A stretch of DNA of 64,000 bases from Gordionus sp. m RMFG-2023 (lineage: Eukaryota; Nematomorpha; Gordioida; Chordodea; Parachordodidae): positions 60,536,954 to 60,600,953 of the forward strand of contig NC_088776.1 of assembly GCF_954871325.1 (NCBI RefSeq), read 5' to 3'. The position numbers and the translations under genes are program-made. Shown piece after piece: positions 1 through 18,959 of the stretch; positions within the stretch are counted from its first letter, which is position 1, and every line of letters begins with the position of its first letter. The notes beneath the pieces were generated by a model. It did no database searches, was not told where the DNA came from, and saw only the letters and a program-made list of their open reading frames with translations.

Positions 1-495
1 CTATCTCTATGATTTATTAACCACTACTTCTTAAAACCTTATCAATTCCTTTAATTTAATTTTTATGATTATTATAATATAATAATTTTTACCTTCTTTT
101 TTCTCCCCTTTTTTTAGTCTTATTTTTTAATTACCTTACAATTAATTAACCTTAATCTTAACAACATTACATTCATCATGTTATTTTTTAACCTTAAACT
201 AAATTGTCAACTTTTTCCCTTCTCTTCTATCTATTTTTCAAATCTTCTGCTTTCTATTTCTATTACCTAGCAAATACCAAATCTTAATTTTTCTCAATAA
301 TCTAAAAATCTTTTCTCAAATTACCAATTTTTTCCTTTTAGTCTACTTCTATTACCTATATCACTATTACTTATTTTTTCTTATATACATATAATTTAAT
401 AACACCATTTTATTCTTACTAAATGTAAATTTATAATTCACTCAGTAATAAACCTTTGGAATATCATAATAGGCTTGCTCCGCCTATTTTTTAAC
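1..495. other. AT-rich stretch, no gene seen
   Basis: The sequence is T-rich on the + strand with no open frame or repeat I can support. On the - strand an AATAAA (reverse complement near 408-413) lies downstream of the coding-like pieces at 496-830 and could serve as their polyadenylation signal. Confidence 0.4.
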
Positions 496-830
496 AAATA
501 TAAGCATTTAATTCCGTACTATCATTCACTTCACTAGGAGTTAATATAAATATTACTTTATCCGATTCTCTGAAAAACTTTCATGAATATTTAGAGGAAT
601 GTTAAAACTTGAATGTACAGTACGGCCAATTTCATCAACTTTATAAATGGAAAAAATGCAGTAGTTCTGCCGTGGTCTTTATAACAATACTTACCACCGT
701 TTTATGGTTGAGTTAACATCGTCGTTCATGATTCTATTTTAGAGGGGGATACCAATGCTGACATTGACAGAAATATCGTTTTGCGTTATTCTTTTACCAG
801 TATCCCGCATATCATCTTTATCAGGACGTA
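496..830 (-). other. Short coding-like frames, unassigned
   Basis: The minus strand holds several short frames with non-random composition. One, near 710-830, contains RPDKDDMRDTGKRITQNDIS. One, near 560-650, contains IYKVDEIGRTVHSSFNIPL. One, near 496-565, contains SDKVIFILTPSEVNDSTEL and ends in a stop. The base composition is less AT-rich than the surroundings. The frames do not connect under simple GT-AG splicing, although a strong GTAAGT donor is present at about 690. They could be exons of the gene carrying the exon at 2363-2840, a decayed host gene, or part of the LTR-element fossil at 1830-2160. I do not recognise a family. Confidence 0.3.
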
Positions 831-1716
831 ATGTGTTTTGTACACTGCTTTGTTAATCCGCTTTCATCTACAACCCTATATAATAAATATTAAATATTTC
901 CTCTCCAGATGACCGCCCAGATTTATTTTGTCGCTTTTTCCATCAAAAATTAAAATGTCAACAATGATTTGCTCTTAATTTTATCAAATACATAATAAAT
1001 AATCCTCATTTTTTAATAAATTATCCTAAATTTATATGTCAATAAAAAAAATATCTTAAAAAATATATAAATAATTTGCATATAAGTTTCAGTGTTTGGC
1101 ATTTTTGTATTTAAATAGATATCATTTTTTTTTACTACATAAAAATATATATATCCCTTGTTAAATTCTTTGACAAATAATTACCGAAATGCAAGATATA
1201 CATTAAATTTTTCTGAAAACAACAATAACCCTATATAATAAACAAAAATTTATTTTTTAGATATAATTTTAATTGATCATATTACAAAAAAGTATAAGAG
1301 TCGGTTATTTTTATTTTATTTGTCATTATTCTCTAATAAGTGGTTTGCCCAGGGCTTCCCAGTTTCCCTTAATACGGAATATGTATTTTTTTGCATATTA
1401 GATGACTAATTGGTAAATCAGATATTTCCCCTTCATGTGATGATAAATCAATTAAAAATTTAACTATCTCAGAGGCGGGAAAAACTTTTCAAAATTATAA
1501 TGGGTAAGACTGGGCTTGGAACCTCAAATTAATATTTGCTTGCACCTGACTTGGGAATATCTATTAACAAATTATTAAGGGTTGAGCTGGTCTTGATAAA
1601 CTTTTTAAAATTATAAGATCTTGGATGTTTCCTAATATTGTGAGCTTGAACCTGGCATGACATCTATCGTAAAAAAATAAATAAAAATCTCATTTCCCGT
1701 CATTTATAACGGGCTT
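831..1716. other. AT-rich stretch without a recognised gene
   Basis: Low-complexity A+T with one GC-richer patch at about 1340-1660, whose repeated wording (for example aaaattataa next to gcttgaacct) suggests an old repeat. No coding signal is visible on either strand. Confidence 0.3.
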
Positions 1717-1829
1717 TCTACTAATTTTAAAAAAAATGATAGGATTCTTTTACATTTAATTTAAGAGTAGGTTTAGAATCGAAAAATAATGGAAAACTTG
1801 GTATCAAAATCTCTTCATTTTGTTTTATA

Positions 1830-2160
1830 CATCACTATGTTTGGTATTCGTTACCATTATCATATTTTTGCAGGAGTACAGCTCCAAATCCTTGGTTAGA
1901 TGCATCTCTTTCTAGTACTCAAGATCCGGTTTATAAAATTGTATAGTATTTTGTTCTGTTACTATTCCTTTTGCTTTTTCAAATAAAATTATTATACACG
2001 GTTCATACCAAACTTACATGGAATCATGGCCGATTAATAAAACTAGTTTTACAACTTTAAATCATTTTTTGAGCTCCTCCAAAAGATAGACATGACATAA
2101 AGTTGTTAATCCTAAAAAATATTTTATGACTTTACCCTAGATACCTACATTGCCTTAAAA
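1830..2160 (-). mobile_element. Ty3/gypsy-type LTR element fossil, RT/RNase H part
   Basis: The minus strand carries recognisable remains of the reverse transcriptase C-terminus (an FLGL motif near 2120) followed by the start of RNase H (a DASNQGFGAVL motif near 1870-1905). These are hallmark segments of Ty3/gypsy-type pol. The copy is clearly dead, with several breaks even in this short stretch, and has no recognisable LTRs. Orientation is the same as the other LTR fossils in the window. Confidence 0.5.
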
Positions 2161-2362
2161 AAAGCTGATAAAATAAGTGCCTTACAAAGTCCGATTCAAC
2201 TCAAGCATCACGCTAACAACGCTATGTTCGTTAATACATCTGACTCATCTCTTTCTGGGGATATGAAAACTTGTCCATTTCTTTTAACGGGGCTCTATTT
2301 CTTTTTAACATACCTTCCTAGCCATTTCTCATATTAATGCTAAAGAGGAGTTGGGGCCTTAC

Positions 2363-2840
2363 TCGCCATGGACAAAGACGGAGCTCCCGCGGTTATATTC
2401 ATTGACCCCTCTGTGGTTATGTGGAAAGGCGGATCAAGATCCCCATCGATCGAAATAGTTGTAACGCAAATTTTAATCAAGCTAGGATTATCAATCTTTA
2501 CAGCAGCGCAGAATATCCATTGGATCCAGACCGGAGAAAACCGGGCCGATGAACCATTTTGAATATGAATTGGGGATAGAATCGCCCAAAACCTTTTTGA
2601 TACACCAGACACGCAAGATCCATTGATACCTACGTTTGACCAAGCAAACATGATCACATCGCTATTTGGTTCAGAAACATTAACGCCCTCACTAAACAAT
2701 AACTCTTCATTCCCTGCACCTTCATTAATCTCCGGACTTTCAGAACCGTCTACAACAACATGGAATCTGGAACAATTATCAATCAGGTCCGAAGAACTTA
2801 CCTCACGAAGAACAATCGAAAAATTTGCAAAAACATACAC
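2363..2840 (-). CDS. Single large exon resembling an REJ/polycystin extracellular module
   Basis: This is a 478-nt open exon on the minus strand, 159 codons plus one base. It begins after an AG at 2841-2842 and ends at a strong donor, GCGA|GTAAGG; read-through beyond the donor meets a stop near 2340. GC content is much higher than the surroundings. The translation has four cysteines (DNCSRF, NGSCVSG, IFCAAV, KICVTT), the string FHVVVDGSESPE, then IMFAWSNVGINGSC, and near the end ISIDGDLDPPFHI. Known REJ domains of polycystin-1-like proteins follow the order L-D-G-S-x-S, then F-x-W-S-x-x-x-x-x-C, then V-x-G-D-x-P-x-x-I, and this exon has that order. Other extracellular beta-sandwich proteins remain possible. 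Neighbouring exons were not identified with confidence; the frames at 496-830 on the same strand are candidates. The upstream acceptor is not strong, and a second AG lies 20 nt further out. Confidence 0.45.
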
Positions 2841-2842
2841 CT

Positions 2843-4900
2843 TACCAACAATATAATGTATAAACTTTTTATATAAAATACATATATACTCGTGAAATTA
2901 TACACCATTCAAATGTTGACTTTTTCGTTTTATGATTTTATAAATTTTTTACTTTGTTTTATATATTTTACCTATTCTTCCCTTTTGCAAATTTTTTGAT
3001 TTATATAAAATATGCCCAACGCAATAGCCGTAAAGGTATGTTTCGGGGGAATTTACATAAGACAAAAATGAACATTTTTTAATTGATATTATTAGCAAAA
3101 TTTGGTAAATCGAGGTTTTGAGCTCGGCATTTGATCAAATCATAATATTTTAAATTTTTTTTACGATAATGCTTAGCAAGTAAATATGTGCTTAAACAAA
3201 ACAAAAATTAAGAGATTTTAATAAATGATGCCAGCAATATATATCTTAGAAGTTTTGCATTATTTTTCGATCTAAACCTACTCATAAATTAAATGTGAAA
3301 GAAACCTATCCTTTTTTTTTTAATTTTAGGTTTTTCATATGTATTTACACCTAAATATAAAAAAAAGCGCTAACCAATAAACATTCTGTTTTCCCAAATA
3401 ACATTTTCATATTTATGTATTTAACGCCCTCTTATGGATATATATTTGTTAAATTTGAAAATTTAAAGCCATAATTTGAATGGTAATAAGCTAGTAAATT
3501 TATTTATTTTTTTCATTAATTTTTAGTGAAAATAGAAATATAAATTATTTGATATTTAATCTCAATTTTTTCATTTTATAAAAAAATTATTTTTTATATA
3601 TTAAATAAAATGTTTCTGAAAATTTCAAAAAAAGAAATATTATAAAGGATGATAGGGAATTGTTTCCACATCCACATTGACGATTTAAGTTTATTATCTG
3701 ACTCATAATCAACTAGTATATTTTCTTTATTCATAATATTAAAAAAATTTTTTTTATTAAATAAGTGAAATTTATATATTATATAATAAAATAAAAATGA
3801 AAAGGGCAATTATAAAGATAAACACAATTATTACTAAAATAAAATAATACAATGCAGATTGCAAACACAAAAAAGGAAATTTTAAAGAGAAAAGTTTTAT
3901 TACATTCCCATAAAAGCAAATTTTAATTTTTTATAGACATAAAAAGTTGAAAAAAGTTAGGTATGTCATTCACTTAAAAAAAAACGATTGGTATAATAAA
4001 AAAAGAAATATTGTTATTGATCATTTAAATAATTATGATTTTTCTTTAGTTTGTTTTTGAATAAAAATTTTAAATTTCTAAACCCACCCACCCGTAATTT
4101 CAAATATTTTTAACCCGCCCGCCTGCCCATTCTCGACCTAATCCAGATCTCTATTAGGGATATCGCACCTTTAAAAATATATCTGAAATTTACACGTACA
4201 TTATTGACATTGTCTTCACTTATAACACCTTTAATCTTCACAATTTTTTTATCATCTTTAATAATATTAATTGAATTTATTTTATTATCACATATTTTTT
4301 CAATTACTAGTATTTCTTTATATTTTATCATATGATTTATATATTTTAATTTATAAGACTCTATTTTATCTTCGTATATGAATTGTATTAAAATTACTAT
4401 AAAATTTTTAGTTATATTTTTTCAAATTTTTAATTTTGTTTAATATGATATATGTCTATAACATTTTGTATTTTAATTTTATAAAAAAATTTCCTATTTA
4501 CCCAATTAACATCTCTTTCCAGTTTTGACAAGAATCAGAATCATGATCAGTCATGAATAAACCAGGTATTTTCCATAAATTAATTAGATTATTTATCTCA
4601 ATATTTTTATTGCGAGATTTGGTAATAAATTATGTAATCCATTTTTGTTGAAGTTATTGTTATTTTGAAATTTATTATAATAATTTTTTTCTTATGTTGT
4701 ATATCTCAAAATATTATTTATTCTGAATTTCTACTTTTATAATAACTTTTATGTATTTATTATTATGATAATCTCTTTTTTATAATTATATTAAATTTTT
4801 GTTATAATAATTATTTGAATTCTTATTATGATAATAATTATTATTATTAATATTTTTTATAAGTTTTAGATTGAAAATTATTATTAATAAAATTAGATGT
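2843..4900. other. AT-rich stretch without a recognised gene
   Basis: Minus-strand frames of about 70 codons at 3594-3809 and 4110-4331 are open but rich in Lys, Ile and Asn. They have no motif I recognise and are near the length expected by chance at this base composition. Confidence 0.3.
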
Positions 4901-4959
4901 ATTGATTTAGAGGTTTTTTCTAACTGTCTTAACGATTTATAATTACATATTAATTTTTT

Positions 4960-5330
4960 AAATTGTATCTCTTGGTTCCATAGATTCCATAACCTCAGTT
5001 AAATTGTCTGGTAAATTAAGAATTAGCTCTCTACTGTCTATTATATCAAAATTTAAGAAATAATCTTCTATTTTTATATAGATTTATTTATTTGATCCCA
5101 CTTTGAAAAGTTCATTTTAATTTCTATAGGCTACTATGTTTCTATACGACACCTTTTTATCATCTCTTCCATGATTTAGAACTAAAAACATTCTTTCAGT
5201 ATCCTCTTTTATCTAGTTTGATAATATTAGTTTCCAATTTGTGTATCTCTCCACTGCCCGTATGATTGTATCCATAGACATCACCAAATCTTTTTGTTAC
5301 CATAGTATCTAAAAATTTTATTTTTATAGA
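4960..5330 (-). other. Possible gag-like remnant of an LTR element
   Basis: The minus strand has a patchily open, GC-richer stretch whose wording (a Trp-containing run followed by a charged ERMFLVLNHGRDDKKV stretch) resembles gag of Ty3/gypsy-type elements. It is broken and too short to classify. It lies downstream, in minus-strand order, of the protease/RT linker fossil at 5759-6060, so the two are not a simple colinear element. Confidence 0.2.
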
Positions 5331-5758
5331 AGAATTAAAAGGTGGAAAGCTATTAGTTTGTACCCATTAAATCTTCCTCTGCTATCATAAAGGATGATGG
5401 GGAGGTAGGGAGATTTTAACAATTTTTATTTTTTTCATAGATCTAAAAGAATAATTTTTACATTTAAAATAGTATATATATACAAAATAAAATTAGAATA
5501 ATATAAAATAAAATTACAAGTTTTGTTTTATACGCAAATATGATACGTGATAAAAGCCTTTTCGCCCTCTGGTTGTGGGTACAACAGAGCTACGCTAGTT
5601 TTCTCTCAAAATCAACTGGATAGTTAATTAGGGGAAGAAAAATGAGGAGCCCTTCACACGTTTGTGGGCAAGCCGCACCTACTTGTAGGCGCAACATTTC
5701 GAAAAAAGTTGCTTAAACCTCTATAGGTTAGTAAAAAGGAGTGGGGTAAAAAAAGAGC

Positions 5759-6060
5759 CTACACCCGAGAACTACAGTATAATTTAATTACTTTAAAGGT
5801 GGGTGATGGCTGATTTTTAATCAATTTTTTTATTTCATTTTCGTAATTAGTGTCAATATTTGCTATAAATTTATTTAAAATATTTTTGAAAGCATTGATC
5901 CACGTACGTCCCAACAAGGCATTTTTACTTGATTCGACGACTACCGCTTGTAAATATTTCGAGATACCATAATAAGTCAAACTTGAGTAGTGCCAATGAT
6001 TTTGATTAAATTCCCGTCATAAGCAGTGAGTTGCAGCTCGGATTTCTTTGTCTGAACAGT
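5759..6060 (-). mobile_element. Ty3/gypsy-type LTR element fossil, protease-RT linker
   Basis: The minus strand shows the segment between aspartic protease and reverse transcriptase that is typical of Ty3/gypsy pol. It has an ELQLTAYDG-type strand pattern near 6030 and a NALLGRTWI motif near 5890, matching the widely conserved LLGRDWL. It is a dead fragment with no LTRs seen close by. It may be the remainder of the same insertion family as the fossil at 8.1-10.8 kb. Confidence 0.4.
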
Positions 6061-6139
6061 CGATATAGTGTTATTTTTTATTAATGATTCAACCCATACA
6101 ATACATTAATCATAGTCTATTTCAATTTAATGTAAGCAT

Positions 6140-6960
6140 TTTAGCTTCAAAGGGAATTGAGTGGGATAAAAATATTTAGTATAAAATTGGATGATCCTTT
6201 GCTCTTTTAATTTGAAAAAGGATGTAGATATATATAATTAAGAGTAAAAAATGTTCAATAACCTAATTGTGTGATCTTTTGGTTTTTATATTTACAAGAA
6301 TAAGGAATTCAATATATTTAATTGTGTGACCCTTCACTTAACTTTGTAACTGATACACTCATCAATTTAAAATATATCAAATGTAACCATTCCAGTTTAG
6401 AAGGTATAAGTGTAAGTAAACTTATAATTGCAAAAGGAAGTGTAGAATATTATAATAAATCTAATTGTATAGTTATTTTATACTTAATGAGTGGAATAAA
6501 AAATTTTCAATATAAAATTGCATGTCTTTTAATCCTTATAAAGAATAAAGATATTCTATGTATCTAATTGTGTAAACTTATAAATTACAAAATAATATAT
6601 ATATATACAATCAAGAGTGGAATGAAATTGATAACCAAATTGTATGGTCTTTTAGATCTATCTGATATACACAACAAAGTTAAAATAGATCAAATGTAAC
6701 TATTCCAATTTAAAGGTATATGTGTAAAAAAGATGTATTTATCTACATTATAGTTAATAAATGCTATTTCCTTAAAAGGAATTTATAGATGCAATATTAT
6801 TACAGTTCTAAAAACATGCCCATAATTAGTGTTCCACAGGTACCAAAACCTTTCTTTAGGTGTAACTAAGGGATTCACAAATACAAGATCATTACAGTTC
6901 TATATATGCCCATAATTAGGATTCTACAAGTACCAATTCAGATCTAACTATCTATGTACT
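6140..6960. repeat. Degenerate tandem repeats
   Basis: Phrases such as gagtggaataaaa, aatataaaattg and aattgtgtgacc recur with a period of roughly 150-200 bp between about 6150 and 6740. A second pair follows at about 6796-6960, where the core cattacagttct plus atgcccataattag appears twice about 90 bp apart. The repeats are strongly diverged. The open frame at 6322-6567 lies inside them and is not credible as a gene. Confidence 0.5.
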
Positions 6961-7664
6961 GACCATGATTCAAATGTATATAAGATAATAAAATTCATGT
7001 TATAATTATAAATTGTATAAGCTGGAAGTACATAATTAACAAAATATCTTATCTTGAGGAATTTCTGATTGTAAAGCTTCTTGAAAATAATTTTAAAACG
7101 TTGAATATTCTTCATAGGACTTCAATTAGTGTTTACATGACATACCCGCCACCGATGGAATAGTTTGATCTAAAAAAATAGATATATATTATAATAATAA
7201 CTCTAATATAGTATTGAATCTTGGTATTCTATATTGTGATTGAAAATAACAAATTTTATTTCGTTTCACCGGAAACTGGAATAAAAACCCTCAGCTTCTT
7301 TAGCATTTTAATTTTGAATCCAAAAATTAGGCAGGCGGGAATTAAAATATATACGCAAATATGGATATTCAAAATTAGTGATGCGAATGTATGATATTTT
7401 AATGACCATATATATAATTAAACAATATATAAATTTAATTATATTTCTATTATATAAAAGATTATACAATAAAATTTTGATTGATTATGATTGTTTTAGA
7501 AATGCAGTATTTTATCATACCCATCTCGTTTGATAAATTAGAATAACTTCAATTATTAATACAAAACCAACTATCAAAATATGGGAATGTATAATAATTT
7601 TTTTTTAGAACTTGAGTTCAATTTCGAACCCTCTCATTTGCAATGAATGCATTATTATAGTATA

Positions 7665-7935
7665 TTGATGGAAATGAATATAAATATGCTGAGTATATCT
7701 AAAGGATAGCAGAATGTTTTATTTGAAAAGAAAGGTCCATGATTGCAAGCAATATAAAGATTTGATCGATGATTAAATATCATTATATTATAATAGGTCT
7801 ATAATTAAAGTCTTAATCCTATAAAAATATATTTTGCCCAATTACATCTAATAGATTACCCCCCCCCCCCCTAATAAATCTTAACAAATCGAATGAAAAC
7901 TGTTACTACCCCCCCCCCAACCCCCACCTTCCCCC
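7665..7935 (+). repeat. Dispersed repeat, copy 1
   Basis: About 270 bp are clearly related to 31745-32035. Shared words include gtatagcagaa, the phrase caatatatagattt and atatattttgcc in the same order, and both copies end in a C-rich patch. In this copy the C-rich patch has runs of 9-13 C (near 7861 and 7909). No coding content is visible. The repeat class is unknown. Confidence 0.5.
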
Positions 7936-8112
7936 GCTCTTATGTGACGCTAAACCCACTAAATAATCTCGAAATTTAAAATCTAACTTTATTAACCTTG
8001 AGGCTAATACCTCCTCCCCTTATTTAACTTAGAGGTTAAAGGCGATTTTTTAAATTACAAATTTCATAATACCTATTTTATTTTAACCAGGGTTCCAAAC
8101 TTTTATATAAGT

Positions 8113-10815
8113 GCTAATTATCAAGTGCTAAAAATCAAATTTTTTTTATTTTAAAATTTTCACAACATAAGACAAGTAATGATCCCGAATCGACAACATT
8201 TATGCAAAATACAATAATCTTCATGAATCGACAAAATTAATGAATTATTACATTACTCATAAATATTCGATTGAATATTATTTATCTGAGAAAAAAATAA
8301 ATATAAAAATATAATAATCTTGTTTGTCATTTTCTTGAAAATAAATAAACATTTTTTTATTTTTCTCTTTAATTATCTGCAACACGCCCACCCGTCAAAA
8401 ATCCAGATACCATATAATTATCGTTCTTTTAGGACATTGATCATTTCTTCGTCATTTATCGAATCGTACTTTTGTTTAAACATTATTGCTTTTACTCGGT
8501 TCTTTACACTTTTGAATTGTTTTTTTTCGATATGCGAATTATAATACATTTATTTATATTAAATAATTAATATAATTTATTTGTTTCATAATGCATATAA
8601 ATTTGGATTCAACAATCCTAATTATTTTTACCTTTTCTTAATTTTCAATTATAAAACAATAATTGACCACAAAATAAAAGAATATGAAGAGGGATAAAAA
8701 AAATTTATAATTATAACTATTAAAACTACATACATGGAATATCATCATATCCATTAAGGAAAATAATATGAACCACAAAAAAATATAAAGATATGTCATA
8801 TAACAAAAACAAAATTATAACATATTTATATATTTAATGTCATCAAAATCATATTTTTTATGTTATAAAAAACAATATAAAGGTGTGCAGATGGATAAAA
8901 AAAATTTAAATTTTTAATTATAACTATTAAACCTAACAATTTTTAAAACTCTTTTATTATTATTTTACATAATTTAACCACAAGGTTAAAGTTTAAAATC
9001 TTTTATTGTCAACCAACTTTTTATTTAAAGTTTTTTTTTATCACGTAATTAAAAAAATTTTTTATTTCACATTGTTACACAACAATGTCTCTTTAAATAA
9101 AAATTTTTTTTATTACACAAAAGATTGTATTTCATTGAATCTTCTAATACCATGACACGTGGTATTATTCACATGAATTTAATAAAAAATTTAATATAGG
9201 CTTCTCTATTGTTTACGAAAAATAAGTCTTTTCCCATGTTTTACCCTTATCAAAAATTTCAAAACCCCAATTTCAAACCCATCAAATTGTCTAACACACA
9301 TTGTTTCATTATCAAGTGTACCCTCAGGCCAATATTTATAATAATTTGCTCTAGACATTATTGAATTGCTTGCCCCAGTGTCAAACAACATTTCTATATT
9401 TTGTCTATCAAATTTTATATTCACACGAGGACATGAACATTGATTAACCTATTAATCATTAAAATTTTATTCATTTTAATCAACAGAATTATATTTATTA
9501 TATTTGAATTACCATTAATATCCCTAATATTCATGCCTAAATTCAACTCTGAAATTGGCCTCTGAATATCGATACTTTTTTTATTAAATATATCAGAATT
9601 ATTTTTAATATCACTACATATACAAATTTTATTATTAATATATGATTTTTCAAATTTTATATGATTCACTTTCAAATTATATAGTCATTGCAATTCATTC
9701 AAGGATTGAACACTATTCATAGCTACATGACCAATTTTCTCACACTTAAAAAACATTCGGTCATTATATATACTGGTGGGCTCCTGGTAAATTTGCTTCT
9801 TTTACCATACAATTTTTCCTTATATGACCTGTAAAACCATATCGATGACAAGTTATATCATTTTTATCATTAATTTTTACACATACATTTTCATTAATTT
9901 TTCGATCACGCGAAAAACAATTTTTCCACTATGACCCCTTCGGCCACAAATTTTACTAAAATTATAATTTTTATTTCTAATTGTATCTATATCTTTAGAA
10001 ATATTTTTAAACTTTCTCTATTTTCTTTGATATCCTTTGGAATTAAACATTCATTTTCATTTTGTTTAACATTGTTAGTAACAACATTACTTTTTATAAC
10101 CTTCACAGGTTTATCAATCACAATTTCAGATATTATCTTTTTAATTTCAATCATAAATGAATTTAACCCATCATTTATATCTTATAACGTTATAAAACTT
10201 TTACCAATAATAGGTAGTTAACTAGAATTTGATTTCTCATTCCCACTGGAATTATTCATTTTCTGAATATTTAAATTTCTAAGTTCAATTAAAATCAAAT
10301 TTAAACTATATTTTATATCTTCAGAAAAATCTAAAAATTTTAGAATTCAAATCCATAAGATTAGAATCATCCAAGCTACTCACTTTGTTTGTAACATATC
10401 ACTTCTTAATTATATTAATTAATTGTATAATAAAAATCAATAAAATATATAAAATTAAAAAAATTAAAGCTGTAACCACACAATTGGACACATAAAATTT
10501 ATCAAAACTCTAATTAAATACTTTAAAAAAAATATTCTTAAAAATTTGCATCCTATTAAAAGTAGAATTTCAACAAAGAAAAATTTTTTTTTAACCTTTT
10601 TATGCGGATTCGAATGATCTTCATTGGTAAAATTTCTTCTTTGAATACAAATGATCAACATCGTCCATTTGTTTTTATCTATTTAAATATTTTTCCCAAT
10701 TAGAATTTTGATCCTGGTAATACGTCACCAATCTTATATATGTGATAATTATCAAATGCTAAAAATCAAATTTCCTTTATTTAAAAATTTTTTCAACTTA
10801 AGACAAGTAATGATT
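8113..10815 (-). mobile_element. LTR element fossil with protease and zinc-knuckle remnants
   Basis: Direct repeats of about 83 bp, roughly 80 percent identical by eye, lie at 8113-8195 and 10733-10815 and may be the remains of LTRs. Between them, on the minus strand, is a retropepsin-like segment (9206-9424) with the LFDTGAS active-site motif. Upstream of it (about 9700-9760) lies a zinc-knuckle-like GHVAMN stretch, consistent with gag then protease order in Ty3/gypsy-type elements. No RT or integrase is visible, so the copy is internally reduced, broken many times and old. Confidence 0.5.
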
Positions 10816-12048
10816 TTTTATAAAATATCACTTACATATATATGTCTATCAATTTCAATCAATCTATAATTGACATTCAAATTTTACAATAATATTAATA
10901 TATATATATTTATATAACGCAAACACTTTAGCTTAATTGTTAATTCTTTCTTTTCACAATCTTAATTTTATAGATATTTAGTTTTGATCAGGTGTATTGC
11001 CGTTGTGACCGCAATGTACTCGTAGAAATACTTTCACTTAAAACCTCGGAATAAATTTTAAGACTCTTTTAAAGTAATTAACAATACCACAACACAGAAA
11101 TATTTATATCTTTTGTTAACTCCATAATATTAATTAAAATTTATAACTTAAAATAAATAATAATAATCACAATATAAAAATATATTTAATATACACTAAT
11201 AATAAGCGAATCATCGTTACTCGCTTTAATAAAAATTATAAATATTAAAATAGATTTTTAAAACAAAAACAAATATGCCAACTCAGGCTTATATTGCAGT
11301 TATAACTATATAATAAAATAAAAATAAAAATGTCAATTACGACTTCAAATTTATTTATATGTAAAATTAATCTCAATTTTTATTTACAACTAATCTAATT
11401 AAAATATTTTAAAAACAAAATAGTGCATGAGAAATTTACCAATTAAGTAATATAATATAACCACATAAAACCAGTTGGTACGTATTTATAACATTTCAGC
11501 TCTCTCATAAATGTATTTTTAAACAGTTCAAAAAATTATAGATATTTTTTTCCATTTCGTGATACGGTTCGGCTTACCGGAATAATTAGATTTCTTAAGC
11601 AATCCTCAGTTACCTTTATTTAATTTTAGTAGCCAGTTATTTAGTTTTGCTTAATTTAAAGAAATTGCGTTTTATGTTTTAAATCTAAAGTTTATTTTAT
11701 TTATAATAAATTTATCAATGATTTTTTAAAAAAACTATTATAATGACAATTTTACGGTACGGTCTCTTAAAAATACCACATGATTAGTTATAAAAAAATA
11801 AATATCTATCAAACGAAATAAGACATATTAATATTTAGATACCCTGAACACAATATATTAACAATTTTATAAAGTAATTTATGATCTTACATTAAAATCT
11901 AGATATTTTACCTTTGTTAAATATATAAATGTTACTGATAGAAATAATTCATATTTTTATCTCTTTATGAATGTTGGATTAATACCACCACCTTAAATGT
12001 TTTAAAAGTATAAAAAAATACTCCCAATTCTAATTAAATTTCATCTAT
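10816..12048. other. AT-rich stretch upstream of cytochrome b5
   Basis: No repeat or coding segment is recognised. It should contain the promoter and possibly a 5' UTR exon of the cytochrome b5 gene, but at this base composition no promoter element can be singled out. Confidence 0.3.
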
Positions 12049-12102
12049 ATGATGGCAACAAATATTGATATTATTTTAAATAATTACAGATATATTACTG
12101 GA

Positions 12103-18637
<6,535 letters not shown>

Positions 18638-18657
18638 AGGAAAACAAAATACACGAT

Positions 18658-18663
18658 AATAAA
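18658..18663 (+). terminator. Polyadenylation signal of cytochrome b5
   Basis: An AATAAA lies 21 nt after the stop codon, a plausible but very close polyadenylation signal. Further AATAAA-like words follow within 50 nt. Confidence 0.5.
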
Positions 18664-18819
18664 ATTATAAAGAATTTAATAAAAAATAAACTAAACTATA
18701 TTAAAAAACATTGGTATTTTTTATTTTAATTTAAACGACGATAAAAAAGGTAAATTTTTTTTAAAAAAAAATCCAACAAATGAGATTGAATCATTTTTGA
18801 TTTGCGCGTCTAGATTGGT

Positions 18820-18959
18820 TAGTGTTGTTAAACTACCTAATTCGTTCTAACCAGTCTCCAAGTTGAGACTCAACTTAGAAGCCTAATTCAATTTTTTAGG
18901 CTAAAAGATTGATTAAGCTACAATAGAGATGGTTAAAGTTAGGAAATTTAACAGCACTA
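18820..18959. mobile_element. hAT-like MITE copy, 140 bp, with target duplication
   Basis: It starts TAGTGTTGTTAAAC and ends TTTAACAGCACTA. Flanking 8-mers AGATTGGT (18812-18819) and CGATTGGT (18960-18967) differ by one base, which is a good 8-bp target-site duplication as made by hAT transposases. No internal coding sequence. Confidence 0.75.

Larger units (their letters stand above)
1717..3341. repeat. Widely spaced inverted repeat, about 80 bp arms
   Basis: The sequence at about 1717-1800 is the imperfect reverse complement of about 3250-3341; both arms contain a conserved core aatttaagagtaggttta-like motif next to a poly-A/T run. The arms enclose about 1.5 kb that contains both the RT/RNase H fossil and the REJ-like exon. 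They may be the ends of one inverted-repeat element that captured this DNA, or two independent copies of a short element in opposite orientation. Confidence 0.45.

Noticed and set aside
2368-2856. Two plus-strand frames over the REJ-like exon
   Set aside because: Shorter than the minus-strand frame, broken by a stop between them, and without the donor-acceptor borders seen on the minus strand.
6322-6567. 81-codon plus-strand frame
   Set aside because: Lies within degenerate tandem repeats and is not preserved in neighbouring units.
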